64,000 bases of DNA from Aristolochia californica (Eukaryota > Streptophyta > Magnoliopsida > Piperales > Aristolochiaceae): positions 4,528,501 to 4,592,500 of the forward strand of contig JARWKL010000011.1 of NCBI GenBank assembly GCA_029961685.1, written 5' to 3'. The notes under the pieces were generated by a model, which saw only the letters and a list, made by a program, of their open reading frames with translations, was not told the DNA's origin and ran no database searches. Of this stretch, positions 11,305 to 21,400 are shown piece after piece (the stretch's first letter is position 1; each line of letters starts with the position of its first letter). The position numbers and the translations under genes are program-made.

Positions 11305-12092
11305 AAAGCGAGGCAACTAATTGCATCATCCTATTTGTCCTTTATGCAATGAGGTGGAGGAAACAATCAATCATTCTTTATTACACTGTTCGTACTCTTG
11401 GAGGAATTGGAAAGAAAGGAACAATAGAAGATTCAACAACAAAATCAGACCAACAAGTGAGACTGCATCCTTAATTATTGGCTACACCTCTTCTTGGTTA
11501 TACAAAAAATCTGAATCCAGCACCATGAGAGACATCTCTCTTGGAGAAAAATGGAATTCCATGACTCATATGATGGTTCCAGCTCGTCCTCGTAGTGTGG
11601 CTAGGTGGATCCCACCTCCTTTTGGTTACTTGAAACTCAATTTTGTTCGAAGTTCCTTTAGAAATTCAGATCAAGCTGGGTTTGGAAGAGTTATTAGAGA
11701 TACAATGGGTGTCCAACTCCTAACCTTTTCAAAACCAATGGGACTCTCAGATTCTACTAGTGCTGAATTAAGAGCTTTCCTTCAAGGTCTTTTGACTTTT
11801 CAAGACAATTTTAATGATCCTCTTATAATTGAAGGAGATTCAAAGGTGGTTATTGAATGGTGTTCTGAAGATAAAGAGCCCCCTTGGTGACATTGGAGAG
11901 TTTATCATCAAATAATAACTATTGTCTCAACCCTTGATTGTTACTGGTCTAATGTTCCTAGATCAGTAAATGATGTGGCTGATTTTTTAGCAAAACAAGG
12001 AGTTGTTCTTCAGTTACTTGCTATTAGAAAATTCCTATGTAATTTATAAATTTCTGCTTCATATTTAATAAAGCATCTTATTCAAAAAAAAA
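11305..12092 (+). mobile_element. LINE (L1-type) ORF2 3' end with RNase H, deleted
   Basis: Open frame 11321-11890, continuing past one TGA to about 12049. It starts with a zf-RVT zinc-binding motif (CPLCNEVEETINHSLLHC), then within about ten residues enters a short linker and an RNase H-like domain (FGRVIRDTMG, SAELRAFLQGLL, IEGDSKVVIEW, and after the stop VNDVADFLAKQG). It ends with an AATAAA-like signal (aataaagc) and a run of A at about 12081-12092, as expected for a LINE tail. Plant L1 elements often carry such a C-terminal RNase H. Only the 3' end inserted or survived; it interrupts the right arm of U3. Confidence 0.82.
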
Positions 12093-12373
12093 AAGTATGG
12101 TGAGTGAAATCATCACAAAAGGCAGTTAACAAGTAAGCATTTATTGTAATTTATTTGATAAAATAGTTAACAGGTAGTAGACTCAAGTCGCAATCTACTG
12201 CCAGCATGTACTTTGTGAAAGTCTTGGGAGATTTCCATTTTAGCAATAATCAAAATGTGCAAAGGTAATAACAATTTCAAAATTGAAAATAAAGATAATA
12301 AAACTAGAGATAGACATCTGTGAGCTGAAAAAGGTAGAAATTTGGTATTTAAAGAAATTATCAAAGAAACGAG
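12093..12373. other. No gene seen
   Basis: About 280 bases after the LINE poly-A. It does not resume the U3 arm, so either the arm was already truncated or the LINE insertion came with a deletion. Short frames here have no coding features. Confidence 0.5.
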
Positions 12374-12446
12374 TCACAATGATGACCCTGAAGTCTCATA
12401 CACTAATGGGAATAGACACAGATCCAAAGAAGATATGAACAAAGTG
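12374..12446 (+). repeat. Direct copy of part of HPAT intron 7
   Basis: The block cacaatgatgaccctgaag onward matches 16737-16812 in the same orientation with very few changes (for example ccctg for gcctg). It stops at 12446, where leader sequence of the non-coding LTR element begins. This is a further fragment of HPAT intron 7 outside its locus. Confidence 0.65.
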
Positions 12447-13093
12447 ATAATTTGCAATATGAAAATAGTTATAGAGGTAAAAAAATATAAAAACCTAACG
12501 GGTGTAGGGAATGAAAAAAATAACTACGAACCCTAATTGTTAAAGATGATAGATCAGAAAAGAGAATCTCATTACCTCTGTGGATTGGCCACATCAACTC
12601 ACATAACCTGCTCTGATACCATGTTGAATTTTTGGAAAAGAGATATACTTCATTGACTTCATTAACTTATTATAATCGGAGTATATAAATATCTATTTAT
12701 AATAGAGGAAGGTAGTAGAGTCCAATTACAATAAAACTACATTTGTCCCAATTACACCCAAACTCTAACACTTAAACATAAGTCCTAACATAATTAACTA
12801 ACTTAATATAGATAAAAGACAAACATAACTCAAATTAGAACTCTTCTTGGATGTGACCATAAGATAATGATGCCTTTGTGAGTCCTTCTTGATATTCCAA
12901 CTTATGTGATAAGGATGTCAACTCGTGGTAATCATGGTAGGTCCTATTTCTTATGTGCTTGGGCCCATCTTGTGGGCTTTCCTTGGTCATGTGCCCAAAC
13001 CCACACGACCACGGAAGGCCCACATATCTAAGAGTATTATCCCAAGAGCTATTCCTCTCTTCTCTCCTTCCCTTGAGATCTCGTGTTAAAATC
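12447..13093 (-). mobile_element. Non-coding LTR element (copy 2): leader, primer site and LTR
   Basis: The leader (12447-12610) matches copy 1. The primer site is the reverse complement of TGGTATCAGAG at 12611-12621. The LTR begins on the plus strand with TGTTGAATTTTTGG at 12622 and runs to about 13093, where HPAT intron sequence starts. It is closely similar to the complete LTR at 26758-27376. No coding region is present. Confidence 0.65.
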
Positions 13094-14435
13094 CTCAATC
13101 ATCCACTTCTTTCTCTTTTTATTAGGGCTAACTAACACTTTTACATAATGGCAAAAATGCCTCTATGAAGCTGGGCGTGTGCCCTTGGCTGTGTTTGGGT
13201 GACATTGTACACAAAGGCTCCTTAACCTTTTAAACTGTATTAAAAACCAGAAAAAAGACTACTAACATGAAATTCGTTAATTAAGAATGGGACTGTTGAA
13301 AGTAAATAACAAATTAGCTACTAAGAGTTTTCTAACATCCACTATTTCACCTTTGTTAGCATATTATATGTTATTAGCATCTTACCTTTAGAAGCACATC
13401 AAACGAAAATTTTAACTTATAGAGGAGATGTTAAATTCTAAACCAAAGAACCAGCTTCAACACCTTGAGGAAGAGGAGGAAAGCTAACTTCAGAAAAGGT
13501 GACTACTGAAAAACAACCTGAAGGATTGACCTTCCTGACCATTTCATCTTGACCATGTCCTTTTAAAACAATGTTTATCAAGAAGAGAGAGATTACTTTC
13601 CTCTAAAAAATTGTAGTCCCTTAGATTTCTTTGAGAGTTCGAGTTCCAAGACCCATTTAACAAAGTTTGAGAAACAAAATATTATGGTTCCAAGCAATGT
13701 TGTACTAAGGGAAGTTTTAGATTAAAATTGCAGCTATATAGAGAAGATTGGCAAGGCCCTTGTCCAAGGAGGCACAAATGAGAAATACAGTTATGAGTGT
13801 TAATTATTTTTCTTTTCTCTCACCTTTTCATTGAGGACATTCAAAGCAATTATGTGGTAGTTCCTCTCATTACTTGAACAGGTCACAATTGTGAAGAATG
13901 GTTAATGAGGCCACAACTAATATTCCTAATTGGGATGATGAAAGATAGTGGGAGGTGAAAAATGTAGAAGCTAATATCATTTGGAAAATTTCCGTAATAG
14001 ATTCATTAAAAGATAGGCCTTGTGTAAACGAACCACAGGTTAACAACTTTCCAGGAGGAAAAACGAGGATGAAAGTGAGAGGAGGAAAATTTGGCTGATG
14101 GATTTGGTTTTTGGTGATGGTCATCCAAATAAGGGGTTCGGCCCTCTTTCTCCCTATGAAGTCAAGTTAACTCAGATAATTTGTTTTTCTACTTCAATGG
14201 ATGTTTGTACAATATGTGAGATTTTTGGAAATTTAGAGTTTAGTCAAGTCTACACAGTAGTTACAACACATTTGACAAATACAAATACCTGAATTTTAAT
14301 AGATCAACTTAGCCTATTGTTTCTTATTACTGCTTGCAAAGTTAATGGCCTTCAAGATATTGAAGAGTGTTGGTTTCAATGTCAATGTCCTACTGAACTT
14401 ATCTCACTGAAAGGCTTGCATAAATAACTTATCTC
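13093..14435 (+). repeat. Inverted copy of the HPAT 3' end (unit U5: intron 7, exon 8, 3' UTR)
   Basis: 13093-13850 is the reverse complement of the intron-7 segment 15905-16235 plus extra sequence. Landmarks are aatcatccacttctttctc, ggcaaaaatgcctctatgaag, gaccatttcatcttgacc and gagaaatacagttatgag. 13882-13948 is exon 8 on the plus strand with a one-base insertion (gaagaatgg) that breaks the frame, and 13949-14435 is the 3' UTR. The 270-base intron tail seen in the other units is absent. With the native locus this makes a palindrome whose arms face each other across a 550-base spacer. Confidence 0.8.
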
Positions 14436-14984
14436 TTCTTTTCACTTCTTCTTAGTTATTTTTTTTAATTTTATTATTTCTTAATTTTTAATTAAATTGA
14501 TTAAAAATCTTATGATTATTATTATTATTGTGTATAAATAATCATACTAGGTAACTATGAACTTACTTTGTTGTAACAAAATTCAAATTCATGCTATTTA
14601 ATTCAAAGTTTTATCAAAATAAAATTAATTTACCTATTAAGTCAACCTACGAACAATAGTTAATAAAATAAATTTATGAAAAACATATAATAGCATCAAT
14701 TAGTTATATTTTCCTGGCCTTTTGTAGAGTTGACAGTTGTATATTAATTATTCTTTAACCATCTATCAAATGAAAGTTGAAACAGTATATTAATTATTCT
14801 TTAACAGGTGGTACTTGAGAACACTGAAAAATTACCTTATTTTCGAGGAAAATATTTTTTTTCAAGAAAGAAAATACATTTTAAATTAGAAATCGGTGTC
14901 CAACATGTCCTAGAGAAAGCACTAACGGAGCATAATTGTTAGAAAAAGCATTACATCAAATTTCTAGTAAAATTGTACTGCCTA
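14436..14984. other. AT-rich spacer at the centre of the HPAT palindrome
   Basis: About 550 bases of AT-rich DNA with no open frame of note, lying between the inverted copy (to 14435) and the native 3' UTR (from 14985). A short aattattctttaac text recurs near 14745 and 14790. Confidence 0.6.
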
Positions 14985-15485
14985 CGCATAGTTAGAACCT
15001 AACTTATTTATGCAAGCCTCTCAACGAGATACGTTCAGCAGGACGTTGACATTGAAACCAACATTCTTCAATATCCTGAAGGCCGTAAAATAACTTAGCA
15101 AACAGTAATAAGAAACAAAAGGATAAGCTGATCTATTCAAATTCTGGTATTTGTATTTGTCAATTGTGTTGTAACTACTGTTTAGATCTGACTAAACTCT
15201 AAATTTTCAATAGTCTCACATACTGTACAAACCTCCATTGAAGTAGAAAAATGAATCATCTGAGCTAACTTGACTTCATAGAGATAAAGAGGGCCGAGCC
15301 CCTTATTTGGATGACAGTCACCAAAAACCAAATTCAAAAACCAAATTTTCCTCCCCTAAATTCCATCCCCATTTTACCTCCTGGAAGCTGTTAACCTGTG
15401 GTTCATTCACACAAGGACTATCTGTTGATGAATCTATTATGGAAAATTTCCAAATGATATCGGCATCTACATTTTTCACCTCCCA
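14985..15485 (-). other. HPAT 3' UTR (native copy)
   Basis: This follows the TAG of exon 8 (15486-15488). It is taken as 3' UTR because it lies directly downstream of the intact terminal exon of the complete gene; the poly-A site is not identified. The same sequence is repeated in the four other units. A downstream frame in it (protein text such as NEPQVNSFQEVKWGW in U3) is recognisable between units but opens after the stop codon, so I do not call it a gene. Confidence 0.55.
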
Positions 15486-18400
15486 CTATCTTTCATCATC
15501 CCAATTAGGAATATTAGCCGTGGCTTCATTAACCATCTTCACAAGTGTGACCTGTCCAATAAGAAACAAATTCTCTCTTATGGTGGATCCAACCAGAAAA
15601 TAAAAAGGATGAATACTTGAAACAGCAGGGCTACCACTACAAATTTCCATTTGATTTGCAAAATATGAATGGCATCGAGTGCCCAAAAATGACAAATGCT
15701 TTGGAAATAAACCAGCTCATGAAAATTTATTATAAATTTTAAATAGCAGAGAACAGAACAATTGATGGAAAACCTGTAATCATATAATTATTACAAGCTA
15801 TTTACTGAATAATGAAAAGTCACAAGAATAGTGGTGCATCTTGCTTAAATAGCCTATTCTCCCTGCACAGCTCGCAATTTACCCTTTCTAAGCTTCTCTG
15901 AACATAAAGGTGAGAAAAAAACAAATAATAATTAACACTCATAACTGTATTTCTCATCTTTAGAGGAAACTAATCTCTCTCTTCTTGATACACATTGTTT
16001 TAAAAGGACATGGTAAAGATGAAATGGTCTGGGAGGTCAGTCCTTCATGTTAGTAGCCTTTTTTTCTGGTTTTAATAAGGTTGAAGAAGGTTAAGGAGCC
16101 TTTTTTGTAAAATGTCCCCCCAAACACAGTCAAGGGCTCACGCCCAGCTTCATAGGGGCATTTTTACCATTATGTAAAAGTGTTAGTTAACCCTACTAAA
16201 AAGAGAAAGAAGTGGATGATTGAGGATTCCAGATCCTCACTAGAAAACCTGCCTTCACTTCTGGACATGATCTGCTTAGCCAGGATGTAGGAGCACAAAC
16301 TCATGGATTCCCAGGGCCGCTTCCTATATTATCCGGGTATATCTAGCTCTCCCTTCCCTCCACTATGACTTCTACCATCATGCCCTTAGCCACAACCTTG
16401 CCATTCCGCTCCACCAGTGAAGCCATTCAAAAAATTGAATAAGGCTGAGATGGAGAACCGACGTTCAATTGTGACGAAAAGGACCCTGGTCTTGCCAAAG
16501 TTCAGCAGGTACACCACAAATGTTGATAAATTGTTCAATGGCACAGTTAGGGGAGAGCAGTTCCCATTCATTGATCTTATAGAAGCGGTGATCCAAGGCT
16601 GGAGGGACTTGTAGTGCTGCAACTTTTTCCTCTCAGGTGTGAAAGTGGAAGAGGCATTTCAGATCGTCAATGAAAGAGTAAGGTGGGAGATAATCAAGTT
16701 TGAGGGATTCAGCAAACCAGTTGGATATTGGAGAGGCACAATGATGAGCCTGAAGTCTCATACACTAATGGGAATAGACACAGATCCAAAGAAGATATGA
16801 ACAAAGTGATTTCCTATTTCATTAGTGAGAAACTCCCAATCCATGTGATACAATTGCACTTTTCTTTTACATTAAAAATTAAATATTCATAATCTGTGCA
16901 CTTTTGGCTAAAAAATAAACAACCAACCATGACGCAGATCACATAAGGTATCTAATTGAAGCAACAACATGAAGAAAACAGATTTCCTGATTCATACAAG
17001 ATCTCATTTGTCAAACAAAACAGATTTCTAACAGTCGCTCAATGTAGTTTTATTAATGTTTTGCTAGTAAAATACTAGTATTATTGGATAAAAAAAATAA
17101 AAGACTTCATACATACCACACTTTCTGGGACTTTGGGAGGTGGCAGCGGGAGGTTTCTAGGTAGAGGCCCACGAAGATATGATCGTTTATCAAATCGCCA
17201 CTCCCCAATTTTGCCATATGTTAGCTCACCCTGAATAAATATGAAACTTAGTTTACCACAGAAACCAATAGAAAAAGTATAATATAAATCAGAACAAGGA
17301 AGAACAAGAAATTAATGCAAAGGTGACAGAAAGGGACTCATGCACATAGCATAAACCAGGTTGCAGCTTACCATAGGAGAGATACTTTAATTAGTTATAT
17401 GTACACAATGGATGCTGTTTGGTCCTGGTTCCTTGCCTAAGTCTCTGGTGACCTTTGGCCTCTGGCAGCAATAAAACAAAATAAACGAGCTCTCACTCTC
17501 AAACCACTTATTCAATTTCCTCCTATGGTACATCTAAAACAATTTCACTACAGTTTCTCGTCTTGACAAAATCAAGTTACACGTTCTAACCCTCCCCCCA
17601 TACAATAATTTCTTTCCTGTCTTTCTTTTTAACCTAAGTAGATCTCCAAAGATGTTCTCCTTCATGGGCATGGGAGACAAGTCCGCCTAATGGCTATCCA
17701 CTGGTAATCTTTCTATTTCTGATGCAAAACCTCAACCAATCAACTGCTGCTCAAAGAAAGCAAAAGAGTAAAAAATCCTCAACAAGGGGATGCTATGGGT
17801 AAAAAAAAAAAAGAAATAAAAGTGGGATGGATCAAGGGGACACTCCAAAGGATCCCCATATCAAAAGAAAAAACACAGCTGCAACTACTTGGTTTTGAAT
17901 AGAGTACATAATGTTCGAGATCTGGAGAACTTGAAAAGGCTACATGCTGAGAAACTTCTTCAAGGACAGGATGAAACAAGAGATCACCTTCTCCACATCC
18001 TAAGAGGATTTGCATCGACATGGCAAAAGTTCCATGAACAACTCAAATTTGGATGTGCCTCACTCAAAAAGCATCAAACAGGAAATTAATATTTTACAGT
18101 AAATTCAACTACTGCTGAGGCCACATGAATTGGTCAAATATTATGCCTATGCACATTATTAGATTTTAAATTTAGTAATCTAACTAAAAGAAAAGGTTTT
18201 ACTTGATTTGGTCACCTAATGAGCCATTGATAACCTTTTATTTGGAAACAATCCAAACTAGGAAACATCCTTGTGAGTTCGGAAAAATTGAAGCTTCTAG
18301 CAACTTTCATCACTTCATACTTGAGTGAAACTTCTTGTGGGCTTTCTAGAAAGGCTCCTTGACATTTCGAGCACCATTTCAGAATGCTTGTGAACAATGG

Positions 18401-21400
18401 TTTTGAGCTTCATTTGGAAGGAAACAGGCTTGTTGATCTTATAGAACCCTAGTTAGAGTGGTTTGTTATAAATTGACTCTTTTTTTTTCAGAAAAGGCAC
18501 AATGATAGATTGACACTTCGGGGCTTAGACATCTTCTTCGGAACACTTTTTTTTTTTATGAAAGGCGATTTTATTAAGAGAGAGAAAAGAAGAACACAAC
18601 CTCAGGGGAGCGAACCCCTAACAACAAGAGATTGATAGGAGGCTCCCTGCTTGGCCAAAACATCGGCCACGGAATTAGCAAATCTCGGGATGTGAGACAA
18701 AATACAATAAAAAATACTAACAATCTCCATAATCTCATAAAAAGAGCCCCAATGACGCTAGGGAGGAGCGGACGATCTCACGCACCAACCAATCGCCACC
18801 TTGGGATCCCCCTCGATGTGAATGGGACCACTGTAGTGGTCCCGGAATACTCAGAGCCCATTGAGGAGACCGTGAAGTTCATCAAAAAAGGAGAAGAAGA
18901 CTCTACATGGAGCATGTTTGGGAGGAAGATGTCATCCATATTTTCTTAGTTTTTGTTTCTTTATTATAATTTATCGTGATTAGATATAATGGTATTCTTT
19001 GGTGTAACTGGAACTTTGGGAGAGTTTATTTTTAGTAGCATTCAAGTTGTATTTCATTATAAAAGGACATGATGAAAGAGAGCAAGACATCCCTCTCATT
19101 GTTCACTTTCATTATTCTCTCAAATCAATACCATATGTCTCTCTTTATCCTCTCTCTCTCTCACGTTTCTTCTCCACTCCTCTCTTCTCTTCAATCTTCC
19201 ACGCTTCCTCTCTAAAAGTCAACAATTAGGAAGTCCCTTTCCCAACTAATAAACCTACCATTTTTCTACCTAGTTTTCCATGTGTGGCTCTTTTCAACAC
19301 TTTGCATCACGGGTGGACTCTTTTTTGTGGCTCCTACATGTAGACAATTTTGGGTTGAGGACCATGTTTGAGAACCTAGCTTTGACACCTTGTGAAGTTT
19401 AGTTACTAGCCAAGTTAGGAAATCTCTTTCCCAACTAATAAACCCAAGAGTTTTCTACTCGTCTTTCTGTGTAGGACTATTCTTTACAACAATGACAACT
19501 AAGTTGTCATCTTCATTACTAGTAATCTTCAGCTTCATGAAAGAGTCAAACATATTGAGATAGATTTCCACTTCAATCATGATGCTTTGAGGAGTAGTGC
19601 AGTGGTTACACCGTATGTTACATCTGTTGATCAACTTGGTGATGTGTTTACCAAGGCATTGGGAAAGCGAGGGTTTTGATAATTTTTTTAACTAAGCTAA
19701 GGCTTTTTTTTTTATGAAAGGTGATTTTATTAAGAGAAAGAACCAAAGGAAACAAAAAAAGGGGGGAGCTAACCCTTAACAACAAGAGATTACAAGGAAG
19801 CTCCCTGCTTGGCCACAAAATTTGCTGATCTCAAACCACAACGCAAAGCCCTGAAGCTCAGCTTTAGTTGAATCACAAATCCTAAAAGAGGCAGAAAGAA
19901 ACACAAAAACTTGTCATGATCAATCCCAAAACACCCACCACCACCAAACGGTCCCAGGTACAAAAGTCGAGCTTCTTTTCCATTAAAACCTTACTTTTAC
20001 TTGATTGGTTGTTTATACCTAGTTCAAACAAACGTGGGACTTCAAATTTTCATACTTTTCATAATGCCTATTCATAAATCTCAAACAAAAAAAACCCCAA
20101 TACAGTGAATCACCATTGGCAGCACAGCACAAACATAATCCCTTGGCTGACTCTCGTGCTAGGAGTGGGAAGTCACCTAGCTTTTACTTTTTCTGTTTTA
20201 TGGGTGCGTGTATTTCCTGGATATTTTCTTCTTCTCACTATTTTTTCTCCTCTTTCCTCTTGGAGTATTTCCCCCTTGGGGACACCATCTGCAGTTTTGC
20301 TAATAATATCTAAAATCAAAATCAAAATCAAAATGGTGGCACTACAATACAGAAAAAGTAATCACAGTAGTGGTTAACAAACATTCTCAAAGCATAGTGG
20401 TACTTGTCCCCTCTAGCATCATATGTATGTTACTGAAAGAAGTTCCCAGCAAGTTTGGTTAGAGCTGCCCATCGTATAACCTTGACCACAAACTATTATT
20501 CCAATTGACACAAGAGTATGCATACTTAAGATCACCATAAAATCAACGAAAATAACAAAAGAAGAATGAAGGTAACTCTTCGTATTTAGACAGTCTTGAC
20601 CAAGATATTTCCATATGTTATTACCTTTAGTGAATAGTCACATCCATACGTGTAATGGATTATGAAATTTTTCCCAATTTCAAGATCCCAAGGAGGCTGA
20701 AATCAAGCAAATGAAAGTCTACTTAGCAACTGATACATAACCAAAAGACAGCACTTTGTTTTATTTTGTTAAAAAGGGAAAGGCCGGTCTACAGTTGCTA
20801 ACTCACCTGTATCATGAAATCCTTCCGAAGTATGTGTTGCACTCCATGCAAAGCAGATGCAACAGCATATCCATACCTAATTCAAAAAGTAAACAACAAA
20901 TGGAACACAGAAATGAAAAAATATGGAGATTAAAATACTCAGAGAAATGCTTAAACTTATTCTATTACTGGCCTCACATTTCTAACACCCATCCAAAGGC
21001 TTTATCAGTCTCTGGGTCATCTTTCATCCTCAATGAAACATTCATCCACGTTGGTGCAATTTTCTCTAGCTGGCTCTGAAATAAGCAATTCATTCATAGA
21101 ATAAAGGTAAAACAAACATAACATTCTAAACTATAGATAAAAGCAAGGTAAAATGATACTAGAATCTTCTGGCATATCAGTTATTAGAACAATTTGACCA
21201 TCTTTCAAAAGATCCAATTCCAGGAATATATTACCTTTTTCATGATAACTGGAGAATTGCCAATCGGATCGATATTCGTCACAGGACCCATGTCTTCTGG
21301 GTAGAACTTTCTTATGACACTCTCATGTTCAGTAGGCTTAATATAGAAAAAGGGATATCCTGCCGGGTAGTCTCCACGTGCTAAATTGGGAAGAGGATGC

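Larger units (their letters stand above)
17231..20624 (-). other. HPAT intron 6, enlarged by transposon scraps
   Basis: The 3.4 kb intron between exons 6 and 7 (donor gtaata, acceptor attcag). It holds two LINE tails and a copia RNase H scrap listed separately. A plus-strand open frame at 17889-18089 (66 codons, NVRDLENLKRLHAEKLLQG) reads like a charged helix, but it has no start context, no neighbours and no family I recognise. Confidence 0.75.

Noticed and set aside
12835..13135. Open frames on both strands in 12.8-13.1 kb
   Set aside because: They lie inside the LTR of the non-coding element and overlap each other.
17889..18089. 66-codon plus-strand frame in HPAT intron 6
   Set aside because: It is helix-like in composition, but lies antisense in an intron full of transposon scraps, with no family and no promoter.
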